Assembly: GCF_003332305.1 (NCBI RefSeq)
Contig: NZ_QOIO01000003.1
Span: 62,001-126,000 of the forward strand
Reading direction: 5' to 3'
Length of the DNA stretch: 64,000 nt
DNA from: Microvirga aerophila
GTDB taxonomy: Bacteria > Pseudomonadota > Alphaproteobacteria > Rhizobiales > Beijerinckiaceae
Every line of letters starts with the position of its first letter. Position 1 is the stretch's first letter. The notes beneath the pieces are model-generated. The model did no database searches. It had not been told where the DNA came from and was given only the letters and a program-made list of their open reading frames with translations. Both the position numbers and the translations under genes were made by a program. Of the stretch, positions 27,101 to 37,600 are shown in pieces.

Positions 27101-27369
27101 GTATTCAGGGTGACCTTACAGACAAACTCGCTATGGCCGAGCGACGCGCGGCAACTGTTGACCACGGCCGACTCGGTCAATTGCGCGCCCGCATCCAAAA
27201 TGACGCTATCGGCGATACCCCCGAGCATAGCGAACTGCTGTTCGAGGAAGCTTTGTCTGCGGCCCTTCGTGATGGTATTCGAGCGCCCCATGTTCGCGTC
27301 GACACGATTGGCGCTGTATTCCTAAGCAATAATCAAGCGGCAACCATTGCCATTAGTGGGAGCACCTAG
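24118..27369 (+). CDS. dpdE: DpdE, SNF2-like helicase of the Dpd restriction arm
   Basis: The 1083-residue protein has a small N-terminal SH3-like part, then an SNF2/RapA-type ATPase core. Walker A is DEVGLGKT (Lys183), motif II is DEAH (258-261), motif III is LLSATP, and the C-lobe has EEGLNLQGG and RIEQRLGRADRYG. The long C-terminal region is unassigned. In known dpd clusters DpdE is one of several helicases required to restrict unmodified DNA. GTG 24118 is the first usual start in the open frame; a CTG shortly upstream cannot be excluded. The stop overlaps dpdF by one base (TAGTG). Confidence 0.85.
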   Translation: MLVRANGGNWASLGVGKIIKRLGEHCAVEYFDAPTSAPVVHEIEVVHLEAITLPEQTRVYHYNSVGAWEIGRILDDQGDRQLVRFPNGVTKHLDVSDVFVRWSVPIADPTPFLANKINESPRFSDGRSAFMRSLIAQRAASMGMSALLSSAVELEAHQIEVVRRILQDPVQRYLLADEVGLGKTIEAGVLIRQCVLDSADDAWILVLVPEPLIAQWRSELSSKFFLEHSLDKRVHVIAHGDADRIRSLIGKATMLVIDEAHHLTDMRSTGDQGIYHEIAAAVSEIERILLLSATPALHNERGFLRMLHLLDAKTYPLDGEAAFRRKIEARQVLAEIVAGLTPENVLYLDYTIDQLAHLFPNDGLMQEHASALHAVIDQMPGEDDPGLIEAIGRVHAHLSEVYRLHRRILRHRRRSIGGLTPDRSGVQIIEYSSPDMAALTAAMDDWRFAEVSHLGDDQSGKVWSDRVRAFWQVLDRASHYPISGSGGIGFLARRPALIGDAERFGRIERLLARPGLFQDRATALADALPPLLSRKAQCVIFCSDPKTADALAKFLADRLNKIVDRHSPDDDSWLVFNDDPTHAILVCDRRAEEGLNLQGGRKIVVHYDVPFNPNRIEQRLGRADRYGSGDPVLSLVLQCNDDPLGGAWTGYLSTGLRVFSRSVASLQYLIDDTIRGLSSALFSDGSEALADLTRESAGEQGIIEREIRNIDQQDALDALGMPPTQLLDDLSDIDDDWRSIAADTTVWLERTLQFVRAEDRTVGSLDVSDATPFRYHYSTSSRHTLIPLATVMEHCEPSLDVVSNSHRARAIRTIPYTFRRRTALTRGARNAGVGLLRYGDPFIAGMTAITEADDRGRSFAMWRFVPGYKSHQSADIFLRFDFVVEADLELAHNVLDRFGRNQSASTAAIRRRGDMALPPFFKTVWLTQEFEPVEDPALLEVLTRPYVPEPQDAGGRDFNLNARRWESVRRLNIPELDYWSEFCSKARIEAEVALRIQGDLTDKLAMAERRAATVDHGRLGQLRARIQNDAIGDTPEHSELLFEEALSAALRDGIRAPHVRVDTIGAVFLSNNQAATIAISGST

Positions 27370-29951
27370 TGGCAGTGCTTGACTTTGCGGTACTTCAGGA
27401 AATCCTCGCCAATCTGCCGGGTAGCGCAATCCCAAGTGCCAGCGAGGATGGGGTATTTGCGCGCCTGGGGCAGATCCTGCTGATGTCCCAGCAGGAGCGC
27501 CGTCTTGTGCATGCAACCGATTTCATCCCGCTGATTCGCCACGTCTTGCGTCGCCACTCACTTCGCTCCGGACAGTTGGCACGGCTGCGGGTTCCGACAA
27601 CCGCTTCTTGGCCGAGTCGCGAACAGTGGAGCCTTTTCGGCGTCCGAGCTCACAGTGAATTTGACGGGCTACACGTGATAGAGGCCTTGCCTTGGCAACC
27701 TGAATGGCTTGCAGCCACGGATACTCCTGTATTTGAGGATGTCTTCGCCGAAGCCAATGTGCGCCTCGACTGGTATCGTCCCATAGATCCATTCCTCGGT
27801 GAGGCAAGCGGGTTCGAGGCCTATGTATCGCCCGGACAGCGCGAAGCTGTGCGTAGTGCTTTCCTTCTCCCAGGCGGGGAAACGCTGATCGTTGCACTGC
27901 CGACGGGATCGGGCAAGAGCTTTGTTGCGCAAGCGCCCGTGCTCGTGCGCGGGCTCGAGGGCGGCCTCACGGTGTGTGTGGTTCCCACGACAGCACTCGT
28001 GCTCGATCAGGCGCGCCAGATGTCTCGATTGCTCAAGCGCCGCTATCCGCATCGAGAGATCCCACCATTGGCGTGGCATGCTGGGCTGACGGCCGACGAG
28101 CGCGTTACCATAAAGGCTGCAATCCGCGAAGGCCGCCAGGGAATCCTATATTGTTCGCCTGAGGCAGTAACGGGTGCACTGCTACCCGCGCTCTACGATT
28201 GCGCGCGCGCGGGCTTGCTCGCATATTTAATCGTCGATGAGGCACATCTCGTGAGTCAGTGGGGTGATGGCTTCCGGCCGGCCTTTCAGATGCTCGCCGG
28301 TGTGCGGCGCGGCCTGTTGAGCGCATGCCCGAGTGCTCCGTTTAAAACCTTGCTGATGTCAGCGACCCTCACGCCGGATACGATCAACACAATCGATGCG
28401 CTTTTCGGCCCAACGCGAACCGTGCAGATGGTTTCATCCGTCCACCTGCGGCCGGAACCTCAGTACTGGGTACATCGGGAAGACGACGCGCCCCTTAAGG
28501 AACGGAAGGTCCTCGAAGTCCTGCGGCACGCTCCACGGCCATTTATCTTGTACTTAACAAAGCGGAGTGACGCGGAGCGCTGGTTCAAGATGCTCAAGAC
28601 TGCTGGTTTTGGACGTCTCGACTGCTTCCACGGTGAGACGGGTCATGCTGATAGACTCCGGATCATCAACGCTTGGTCAGACAATCAACTCGATGGGATC
28701 GTTGCAACTTCGGCCTTCGGCGTCGGAATTGACAAACGTGATGTTCGAACGATTGTGCATGCCGCCGTTCCAGAAACGCTCGATCGCTTTTATCAGGAGG
28801 TAGGCCGTGGCGGCCGGGATGGCTGCGCTGCGGCGTCGTTCCTCATTTATTCGAAAGAGGATCAGGAGACTGCCAACCAGATCGGCTCACCAGCGCTTAT
28901 CAGCGAGGATCTCGCGTTCGAACGCTGGACTGCAATGTTCGCACATGCGGAGCGACTTGACCCGCTCGGACAGTTGCTGCAGCTCGACCTTAGCATCGTT
29001 CCTCCAAGGCTGCGGCAGGAGTCCGATTACAACGAGTCCTGGAACATGCGCACGCTTATCATGATGGCGCGCGCCAATATGCTTGAACTCGAGTCGCTGC
29101 CGCCAGTACGCATTGCACAGCAAGAGAACGAGACAACCTCGGCCTTCGACCTGCGCAGCGACGAACTCTGGACCGAGTATTTTCGGCAGACGGTGGTTCG
29201 TGTTATTGAGTACGGCCATCAGAATCGCGAGATCTTTGATCGAGCGATTAGGGAAGAGCGCATGCGCTCCTTCGAGGCAGCGTCTGACAACCGGATGCTG
29301 CTCGCTAGACTTTTGAGTGGCACCGTCGAGATTTCTAGCCTTCTCGACCACCTCTACCGCAGCCATGCACCCGGCCGATCTGTAATTGTATCCCGCGCCT
29401 GTGGTGGATGTTCTGACCACAGAGTTCGTGGACAGGTTGAGACCGCTTATGCCGAACCCCCTGCCTTCGGAATCGAACGGGTCGCCACCACCGACACGAC
29501 CTTATGGCACGCCCGCTTTCCACACCTCGATGTTCGCGCTCCGATTGTACTGCCGCTTCCCGAGCCACTCGATAACGGGCTGATCCTGTCAGTTCTGACC
29601 GATCTCGTCGCAATGTTCGGCATCGCTGAGGTTGCCGTGTCGGCCCATTTCAGAGCGGCGAACGCGGGGCTGTCACACCTGCATCGCCATGCCGCGGGAG
29701 GGATCCTGTTACTTCAAGGTATTGAAGAGGAGAGGCGCCAACCCTCCACGTATGGACTGCCGCGCGCTACCGTTTGGACGGACATCAGTGGGCAAAGTCC
29801 TCCACAATATTTCTTCAACATGAGCCGGCCGTTACACGTCATTCTAGCGCCAGCCTCAACCCGCGACCCATGGCACCCAGGACGACGGCTGTGTGACTCC
29901 GGATCCAATCTTCTTCCGTTGGATGTATTTAAGCTCGGAGCCCGAACATGA
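27369..29951 (+). CDS. dpdF: DpdF, RecQ-like helicase
   Basis: The 860-residue protein is a superfamily 2 helicase of RecQ type. Walker A is LPTGSGKS (Lys183), motif II is DEAH (290-293) with SQWGDGFRP as in RecQ, motif III is SATL, and motif VI reads YQEVGRGGRDG. A Cys-containing patch (ACGGCS) lies in the C-terminal part. It starts with a GTG inside the dpdE stop codon and ends in ATGA overlap with dpdG, so its translation is coupled at both ends. It acts with the other Dpd restriction proteins. Confidence 0.87.
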   Translation: MAVLDFAVLQEILANLPGSAIPSASEDGVFARLGQILLMSQQERRLVHATDFIPLIRHVLRRHSLRSGQLARLRVPTTASWPSREQWSLFGVRAHSEFDGLHVIEALPWQPEWLAATDTPVFEDVFAEANVRLDWYRPIDPFLGEASGFEAYVSPGQREAVRSAFLLPGGETLIVALPTGSGKSFVAQAPVLVRGLEGGLTVCVVPTTALVLDQARQMSRLLKRRYPHREIPPLAWHAGLTADERVTIKAAIREGRQGILYCSPEAVTGALLPALYDCARAGLLAYLIVDEAHLVSQWGDGFRPAFQMLAGVRRGLLSACPSAPFKTLLMSATLTPDTINTIDALFGPTRTVQMVSSVHLRPEPQYWVHREDDAPLKERKVLEVLRHAPRPFILYLTKRSDAERWFKMLKTAGFGRLDCFHGETGHADRLRIINAWSDNQLDGIVATSAFGVGIDKRDVRTIVHAAVPETLDRFYQEVGRGGRDGCAAASFLIYSKEDQETANQIGSPALISEDLAFERWTAMFAHAERLDPLGQLLQLDLSIVPPRLRQESDYNESWNMRTLIMMARANMLELESLPPVRIAQQENETTSAFDLRSDELWTEYFRQTVVRVIEYGHQNREIFDRAIREERMRSFEAASDNRMLLARLLSGTVEISSLLDHLYRSHAPGRSVIVSRACGGCSDHRVRGQVETAYAEPPAFGIERVATTDTTLWHARFPHLDVRAPIVLPLPEPLDNGLILSVLTDLVAMFGIAEVAVSAHFRAANAGLSHLHRHAAGGILLLQGIEEERRQPSTYGLPRATVWTDISGQSPPQYFFNMSRPLHVILAPASTRDPWHPGRRLCDSGSNLLPLDVFKLGART

Positions 29952-30847
29952 GTGTTCTCAACCAAGCCAGTGACGGACTGTTTAACGTTTTGATCGTGCT
30001 GGCGCGGGCCCTCATACGGTTTGGGCCACACCCGCGTGAGGAACTTCTCGCGGCCTGCGGCGGAGACGTCCAAGGTGTTGATCCTGGGCATCTCACACGA
30101 ACTTTGAATCGATGGACCGAACTAGGGCTCTTTGGGACCGACGGCGGCATGGTTGTCATGTGCGAGCCCTTTCGATCGGCGCTCAACAAGTCCGCTGACG
30201 ATGTAGAAGACCGGCTTCCCAGGATTGTCCGGACTATTGCGCTTGCGCCCCAGAATAATGCTCGTTTATGGGAGAGCGAAGAGTCGAAGAGCGCCGACCT
30301 GTCGCGCGGCATCGCCTGGATGCTTGCACAGGACGTTTATACGATCGATACGACGGTCGACAGACTCGCGGAACTTGAGGCGCACCAATTGATCGACCGC
30401 GGCCGTCCAATAGTGCAAAACAACACGCGCTGGAACGGACTGCGCACCTGGATGGTGTACCTCGGCTTTGCGCGTCATGGAACCCCCTGGACGATCGATC
30501 CAACTGTTGCTGTACGCGACAGCCTAGCTGAAATATTTGGACCCAACCAACAGTTGACAGCTCCAGCCTTTGTCGAGCGGGTCGCCGCGGTACTGCCTGT
30601 CATGGACGGGGGCTTGTATCGTGCCGAGGTGGAGGGTGCGTTGAAAGATGCGGCCTGGTTCCGGATGCGTCCGGGCCTGATCTCGACATCGCTGTCACGT
30701 GCCATCCAGAGACTCGATCGGGAGGGTTATATTCTGGTCGAGCAAAGGAGTGACGCGGAGGGCAGTGTGACGTTGACCGGCTACGATCAAAGGCAATGGC
30801 GAGACATCACTCATGTCAGCCTCAAGTACGCAAAGAGGGCCAGTTGA
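29948..30847 (+). CDS. dpdG: DpdG, unassigned Dpd restriction component
   Basis: The 299-residue protein has no enzymatic motif. Helical patterns such as HLTRTLNRWTELGLFGTDGG and the C-terminal IQRLDREGYILVEQR look like winged-helix modules, so DNA binding or bridging is possible. It is named by position between dpdF and dpdH, matching the conserved gene order. It overlaps dpdF (ATGA) and dpdH (TGATG). Confidence 0.75.
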   Translation: MSVLNQASDGLFNVLIVLARALIRFGPHPREELLAACGGDVQGVDPGHLTRTLNRWTELGLFGTDGGMVVMCEPFRSALNKSADDVEDRLPRIVRTIALAPQNNARLWESEESKSADLSRGIAWMLAQDVYTIDTTVDRLAELEAHQLIDRGRPIVQNNTRWNGLRTWMVYLGFARHGTPWTIDPTVAVRDSLAEIFGPNQQLTAPAFVERVAAVLPVMDGGLYRAEVEGALKDAAWFRMRPGLISTSLSRAIQRLDREGYILVEQRSDAEGSVTLTGYDQRQWRDITHVSLKYAKRAS

Positions 30848-33800
30848 TGCTCGAGAGTTATTGGCCTGAGGCGCAGCAGGTCAACGCCTGCATCAAGAAC
30901 GAGGCTGAAACTGCAGATGTTTCAGTCCTGTTGGCTGTTCATCAGCCTTCGCACCTGACCACACGAAATGCTGGCACGAATATCGAAAACGCAGCGAACG
31001 AGCAGGATCTTCTTGACGCCTTCCTGAGCGACAATGTGCCTGGCGGTTATTTGCTGGTTCCAATCACCGGCCCGTCGGGAGCTGGTAAATCACATATCGT
31101 CCGGTGGCTTGACGCGCAGTTGCGGCGCTCTCCGAAGCGAGAGAAGCTTCACATTATCCGCGTTCCCAAAAGCGCGAGCTTACGGAGGGTCGTCGAGCTG
31201 ATTCTTGAGCCGCTCGCAGGGGACCCGCGCTATGCGAAGCCCCGCGAGGCGCTGACGCGGGCAGTTGCCGAGGTCGATAAGAGGCAGGCGGTTGTTCTTT
31301 TTCGGGCGCAGCTAGAAAACGCACTAGCCATACGCTTTGAGCAGTTGTCCAACGAAGCACGCGAACACAAGGATCGTGCTCCTGAACTACGACCCCTTAT
31401 GGGGCACGCGAAGTCCCTTCCAACGCTATTCTCCGATGCGGCCCTTGCGGAACATTTTGTCGACAAAGTGTTGTCGCGGGTTGTGGCGAGGGCACTGCAG
31501 GGGCGATCTGGAGAGAACGAGGGCGACGAGACGCAGTCGCAGTTCTCGGGCGAAGATCTGATCTTGCCCGACGACGTGAACCTCAATGACGCGGCGTTTG
31601 CCGTGAGAAGTTACTACCAATCTCAGTTGGCAGTAAGTGATACTAGCCGCCGTCAGGCTGCAGTCGACCTTCTCAACTCTGTCGTCGACACCGCAATCGG
31701 CAATGTCTTTCAGCTTGAGCAGAGCACGGGCGGTATGACGCTTCAGGACATCATCCTAGGCGTGCGCGAGATACTGTTCGAGGACGGCAAGGATCTAGTC
31801 CTTCTTGTTGAGGATTTCGCTGCACTAGCGGGCATTCAGGATGTGCTTCTGAAAGTCTGCATCCAAGAAGGAGAATACGAGGGCCGCAAGGTGCGCGCCA
31901 CAATGCGGACTGCGCTTGCGCTGACCGATGGTTACCTCGTATCACGCGATACGATCCTTACCCGTGCGCAGCGCGTCTGGATTGTCGGCAATCGGCAGCA
32001 GACTGATAACGAAATCAAGTCGAGCGTTGTTGACATGGTCGGCGCTTACCTAAATGCTGCCCGGTGGGGGGCAGAGGGGCTTCGCAGGCGCTACGACAGC
32101 TGGGCGACAAGTGGATTGGTAACTGATTGGCTCCCAACCTGGCACGATGAGAGCCAAGCAGACGACGAGACAGCGGTCCTCAATGCTTTTGGCTTTTCGA
32201 GCCGCGGCTCCGCGCTCTTCCCATTCAATCGGGCAGCCATTGATCAAATGGTGCAGCGCCATCTCACCGAGGGCGGCCGTCTTGTCTTCAACCCGCGCCG
32301 CGTGATCAACGAGATCCTGCGTAGCACGTTGCTAATGCGGTCCGCCTATCTAAGCGGCAATTTCCCACCTGCTGATCTACAGGGCATCAGGCCTAACGGC
32401 TTCCTCGCGGGCTGGATTCGCCAGGCCAGTCAACCGGACGCCGTCAAGCGGAGGCTTGGAACTCTGTTGGCGATCTGGGGTGGCAATGCGCCGGACCAAG
32501 CCGCGCTATCTCACCTAGCCCCCGCGATCTTTACCGCATTCTCTCTGCCGACTCCGGGTGATCTCGCGAACATCAAGTATGCTCCAAAACCCGAGAAGCC
32601 GACGCCCGCAGCCGCAGCCGCTAGCGCGCTGACACCAGACGAAAGCATTGACGGTCATCCCTCAAGTGGAGTGGCCCCGCCGCCACAGGATCCCCGCATC
32701 GCCGAGTGGTCTGCGCGGCTCGACGCATGGGCTGCCGGAGCCCAGCTTGTTCAAGCAGAGGCACGTGAGATCAGGAGTGTGCTCGCCAAGATGCTCGAGA
32801 GCACCATAAACTGGGCAAGCTTGCGAATACCCGTTCAAGAGATCAAGCCCACTTGGCTCTCGATCGCCAATGCCCGAAGCAATCCAACCGGTGGTCGCGT
32901 GCTCATTGTATGCGACTCGCATGAGGACGAGGATGGAACCATCCGCGAAGGCTTGCTCGGTGCACTCCGCTTTGGCATCAACGATTGCCGCTGGGCATAT
33001 CCCGAGGCCGATGTCGACTATTGCGCAAGTGCGGCGATCATTGACTCTCTGCTCAGGCAGCTGACACCGCTGTTGACGGAGCAGGCCCAGACCCAAACGG
33101 CAGTGCTCGGTCGAGCCCTGATGATCCAGGCTCGAGTCGCCGGTCTGTCTCCCCCGCTTCGGCTGTCGGGAACCGATGGTCTCCTCCGTGGCCTGTTTGC
33201 ACCGGTGCCCGTGATGGGCGCCCAAACATTCGAAGAGAATTGGGACCAGTTGCGTGGGCAGGTACTGGGAAATATTAATGACCAGCGCGCACGGGACCTA
33301 TTGCAAACGTTGTTGTTGGAGCGGGTTGCCAGCTTCCAGGGGACAGGCAACAAGCCATTTGCAATCGATACGGTCCGCTTGTTGGAAGCATTAGGGGCGG
33401 ACGTTCCGGCAGCCGGACCTGTACCGGAAGGCCTGCCCGAACACGTCCGTACTTTTCTCCCAACTATCAGCGAGGTTCGGATCTGGGCACGGCTTCAGCC
33501 CGTTATAGCGAAATTGCGAGCGTTCAAGGACGAGATCGGCGACTTCATTGACGAGAAGCTGGATAAAACCGAGTTCGTCAACGACCTGCGCGAGATCATT
33601 CTCATGCTTCAGAAAACCGGCACCTGGCCGAGGGGAGCAACGATGAAAGTCGTGGAATTCGATTCGCGGCTGACTGAGTTTCAGTCAAGCCCTATTGTGG
33701 ACCTCGTCGGAAAGACCACCACGATTGTCGACGAAGCCGACCGCGAGCAGATTCCGAAACTCCTGAATGCCCTCGGGTCGATCGACCTCGGTCTAATTCA

Positions 33801-33978
33801 GCGAACGATGTCATTCCTGCATGCTGCCGACGAGATCCTCACCCTTGCGGAACCCCGGGTGGTACAGGAGGAAGCCTCCCGCAAACAGGCTGACCCAGGT
33901 GCAATAGCTGGTGAGATCGCCGGTCTCTTCAATATCCTTCTCGATGCCGGCCTCGTAGCAACGGAGGCCGCGACATGA
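30847..33978 (+). CDS. dpdH: DpdH, large P-loop ATPase
   Basis: The start is set at ATG 30847 in TGATG overlap with dpdG, which gives 1043 residues; the frame is open further upstream. A Walker A motif GPSGAGKS (Lys81) lies near the N-terminus, and DLVLLVEDFAAL could be Walker B. The rest is helical with no other recognised domain. In the dpd gene order this is DpdH, needed for restriction. A STAND-like or AAA-type sensor/motor role is an inference. It ends in ATGA overlap with dpdI. Confidence 0.8.
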   Translation: MLESYWPEAQQVNACIKNEAETADVSVLLAVHQPSHLTTRNAGTNIENAANEQDLLDAFLSDNVPGGYLLVPITGPSGAGKSHIVRWLDAQLRRSPKREKLHIIRVPKSASLRRVVELILEPLAGDPRYAKPREALTRAVAEVDKRQAVVLFRAQLENALAIRFEQLSNEAREHKDRAPELRPLMGHAKSLPTLFSDAALAEHFVDKVLSRVVARALQGRSGENEGDETQSQFSGEDLILPDDVNLNDAAFAVRSYYQSQLAVSDTSRRQAAVDLLNSVVDTAIGNVFQLEQSTGGMTLQDIILGVREILFEDGKDLVLLVEDFAALAGIQDVLLKVCIQEGEYEGRKVRATMRTALALTDGYLVSRDTILTRAQRVWIVGNRQQTDNEIKSSVVDMVGAYLNAARWGAEGLRRRYDSWATSGLVTDWLPTWHDESQADDETAVLNAFGFSSRGSALFPFNRAAIDQMVQRHLTEGGRLVFNPRRVINEILRSTLLMRSAYLSGNFPPADLQGIRPNGFLAGWIRQASQPDAVKRRLGTLLAIWGGNAPDQAALSHLAPAIFTAFSLPTPGDLANIKYAPKPEKPTPAAAAASALTPDESIDGHPSSGVAPPPQDPRIAEWSARLDAWAAGAQLVQAEAREIRSVLAKMLESTINWASLRIPVQEIKPTWLSIANARSNPTGGRVLIVCDSHEDEDGTIREGLLGALRFGINDCRWAYPEADVDYCASAAIIDSLLRQLTPLLTEQAQTQTAVLGRALMIQARVAGLSPPLRLSGTDGLLRGLFAPVPVMGAQTFEENWDQLRGQVLGNINDQRARDLLQTLLLERVASFQGTGNKPFAIDTVRLLEALGADVPAAGPVPEGLPEHVRTFLPTISEVRIWARLQPVIAKLRAFKDEIGDFIDEKLDKTEFVNDLREIILMLQKTGTWPRGATMKVVEFDSRLTEFQSSPIVDLVGKTTTIVDEADREQIPKLLNALGSIDLGLIQRTMSFLHAADEILTLAEPRVVQEEASRKQADPGAIAGEIAGLFNILLDAGLVATEAAT

Positions 33979-34697
33979 CGAGGTCCCTGCCGTCTCGAGC
34001 AAAGGCACTTAGGATCCGATTGGCTCGTCTCGACGAGTTGGGATCCAATGTCGCTGAAGCCGGTCTCCTTGATGATCTTAGGTCTGAACTCGCCACGCCA
34101 GTTGTCAGGCTCAAGAGGCATCTTGATCAGCGGGCAGTTCTCACTGCCGCAGGCATTACTGTCGAACAGCCAGCATCGCTCAGCGCTGGGCAGAAACGGG
34201 CCGCGGTCTTGCTTGAGAGGTTTATGGCTGAAAAGAAGGCAGCCACGCTCAAGAAAGGACGCCATTGGACCCAACTGCTCGAGGATATCGAGGCTGCCTC
34301 AAATGATGTCGCGAAGGCGACATCGGCCGGGTGGCGAGCTTACCGCCAAGAACTCTTTGGCGGTGATAACCCATCCGTCATCAGATCACGCCTTGCAATG
34401 ACTAATAACAATATGACCGCCTTCAAACGCTACGAGACTCTTTATCAGGAATTCCGCGTTGCCTTTGACACACTGCCCCAGGATGCCGCGACGGTCACGC
34501 GCATCAAGAGGCTCGCGGCCGAACTGGCGGCGACAGCAAAATCGTTTGACTTCGACGTACCCGCCGAGGTCAAAGCGTTTCTTGAGGCCGTCCAGACGGG
34601 TGGTGCGCCTCTAGCCCTGCTCACCGACACCGTGCAAAGCTGGTTGAAGGCTAACAGTGCACTCGACAGCTACCGCGTATGGGCATGGAACCGGTGA
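33975..34697 (+). CDS. dpdI: DpdI, small helical Dpd component
   Basis: The 240-residue protein is charged and almost wholly helical (RAKALRIRLARLDELG..., LVRIKR-like repeats), without enzymatic motif. It is named by position between dpdH and dpdJ. Its start overlaps dpdH (ATGA) and its stop overlaps the preferred dpdJ start (TGATG). A structural or adaptor role for the large ATPase or helicase next to it is inferred. Confidence 0.72.
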   Translation: MTRSLPSRAKALRIRLARLDELGSNVAEAGLLDDLRSELATPVVRLKRHLDQRAVLTAAGITVEQPASLSAGQKRAAVLLERFMAEKKAATLKKGRHWTQLLEDIEAASNDVAKATSAGWRAYRQELFGGDNPSVIRSRLAMTNNNMTAFKRYETLYQEFRVAFDTLPQDAATVTRIKRLAAELAATAKSFDFDVPAEVKAFLEAVQTGGAPLALLTDTVQSWLKANSALDSYRVWAWNR

Positions 34698-37600
34698 TGC
34701 CAAGCGGTGATGACTTTCTTCTGGCCGCGCTCGACAGGGTTGAACAACGAGAGGCGCGGCTGCTGACCTGGGGACTCGTCGACGGCTTTGTGTCGGGCGA
34801 GGAGCTCCATGGGATTATCGATGGACTTTTAGATGACCCGCATTTTGGCGCGACCGTGAGCTTCCAAAGTGCAGCTGAGGTCATTGACGCGCTCAAGTCA
34901 CGGGCGCTCCTGTTCGATGTAGGCGACGAAAAGGGCACCCGCTTCCGTTCGCGAATGGCCGAGGCTGTCCGACTGTTCTTCCGATTGCGCCAGTTGTTCA
35001 CCAAACACAATGGACCGACAGGGTGGCAGACTGCGCCGACGCTCGTCGCGGACTTCCGCTTCCTTTGGCGCCGACGTCGGTACCCCAGGCGCGATATCGA
35101 TGCCGAGGCAGCCCTCGCATCGATCAGCACCGCCACGCCTGATACGGCAGCCCGCGTGGCCATAAAGGCATTGATCGAGAGCTACGGGCCCAGCTTCGCC
35201 CTTGCCCAGTTCCAGGTCAACGCCGCGCGCCGCATCCTTAGTGGGTTCGAGAGCCCTCGGTCTTTGGCTACCCTGGTGAGCGCTGGGACCGGCAGTGGCA
35301 AGACACTCGCTTTCTATTTGCCTGCGTTATCGCGTATAGCCTCCAACATTCAACACGCCGCCGCAGACAGTCGATGGGTCAAGGTCCTTGCACTGTACCC
35401 ACGCAATGAACTGCTCAAGGACCAGTTCTCCGAAGTTTATAGCCAAGCGCGACGGCTCGACGCTACACTGGCCGCAAAGGGCCGCCGCAAGATCCTGATC
35501 GGAACGTTCTTCGGTCCGACACCGAACGATGCTGATACGGCGCACCAGGCCCGCAGCGGTTGGCGAACTCATTCCGCTGGCCTGATCTGCGAGTATCTGC
35601 GCTGCCCATGCAATGGCTGTGATGGCGATCTGGTTTGGCGCGAGTCCGACCGAAAGGCAGGTCGTGAGAGATTATCGTGTCTCGCTTGCGGACACGTGGT
35701 CGACAATGATGAAGTTATTCTCACCCGGCGGCGCCTCGAAGCCGAAAGTCCCGACATTCTGTTCACGACAACCGAAATGCTGAACCAGCGGATCGGGGAC
35801 AATCGCTTCCGTCATCTCTTCGGAATTGGCGACAGGGCCGAGCGTCCCGTCGAGATGATGCTGCTTGACGAGGTTCACACCTATTCTGGCAGTTCAGGCG
35901 CTCAGGTCGCATTTCTCCTCCGCCGCTGGCGATGGATGCTGCGCAGGCCTGTCAGCTTCGTTGGCTTATCGGCGACGCTTAAAGATGGGGCACGTTTCTT
36001 TGCTCGTTTAACGGGCCTCTCCGAACAGGTATCACTTGAGGTCACGCCACGCAGCCGTGACATGATCGCCGAGGGCGCCGAGTATCTCCTTGCACTGCGC
36101 GGCGATCCGGTGTCCCGCACCGCTCTTCTGTCAACCACTATCCAGACCACGATGCTGCTGTCGCGCGTGCTAGATGCACCGGACACACGGAAGAGCGGAG
36201 GCGTTCTGGGTGAGCGAGTATTTCTCTTCACCGACGATATTGACGTTACCAACCGCATGTATTTCGCGATGCTTGACGCTGAGGGCCGGAAGAGCGATGG
36301 CGTGTTCGACATGATTAGGCATCGCACCGGTGGCTTGGCCGCCCTGCGTCGCCCCCTGCCGAGCCAGCATCGAAAGATCCACGGTCAAGATTGGGAGGCT
36401 GCGGTCGCAATCGGCCACAGCCTTCAGGCTCAAGACCGCAAGGCGGTCGGCCGCGTCATGTCGATGGATCCGGGCGTGGGCAATAATCTCGATATCGTCG
36501 TCGCCACCGCTTCGCTTGAGGTGGGGTTTAACGATTCAAAGGTGGGGGGTGTCATCCAGCACAAGGCGCCCCGCGACATTGCACAATTTCTCCAGCGGAA
36601 AGGGCGGGCGGGTCGGTCACGGCGCATGCGACCCTGGACCATCGTCGTTCTCTCTGATTATGGCCGTGACCGTCTCGCCTATCAGGGATACGACATGCTG
36701 TTCGATCCTGAACTTCCGCTCCGTACTCTTCCGACTGGAAATCGTCATGTCCGTCGCATGCAGGCTGTCTATGCCACTCTCGACTACTTGAGCCAAGCGA
36801 TCGGGCCAGTTAAGCGTGGCAGCGTCTGGGCCAACTTGGCTGGCCCAGTTGAGCATTCGAGTCAGCGCGAGCGTCAGCGAGTCTTGGCAGATGAAATCAA
36901 GCGCATCATCAGCGTTCCCGCTGAGCAGGAGCGCTTTGCCACCTATCTTGGGCAAGCGCTGCGCATCAACGAGGATGAGGTGCGGCTCCTGCTATGGGAT
37001 CATCCACGGCCGCTGCTGACTCAGGTCCTCCCGACGGCGCTCAGGCGCCTTGAGAGCGGTTGGTCTGCCTCTGGCCGCACTGGCGAGGACTACCACATAT
37101 CAAACTCGCCGCTTCCCGAGTTTGCACCCGCCAACCTCTTTAGCGACCTAAATTTACCCGAGGTGAATATTGTTCTGCCTCGACCGGGCAGTGAGACGCC
37201 TGAAGGGGTTACCATGCCTATCACTCAGGCGATGCGTGAGTTCGCCCCAGGCCGGGTGTCGCGACGCTATGGCATCAGTCATGCGTTCGAGCGCCATTGG
37301 CTTTGTCCCCCACTTGACCAGAACCGGGCGCAGACCGTTCCGCTCGCGCCCAGTCTGCAAACCGATCGTCTCGGCAACTGGATGATCCACAGCGAGGCCG
37401 GACCATGCTGCCTGCCGGTGTTTCGTCCTCGGGTCATCAACGTGCAGCAACCGCCTGCAAATGTAATCGATACGTCAAACGCACGTCTCAAATGGCGCAC
37501 GCAGCTCGTCGCGCGTGACCCCGGCCTCATTCTTGATCCACCACGCGGAAGTCCCTGGACCAATCTTGTCGCCGATGTCCGATTTTTCACCCACCAGGGC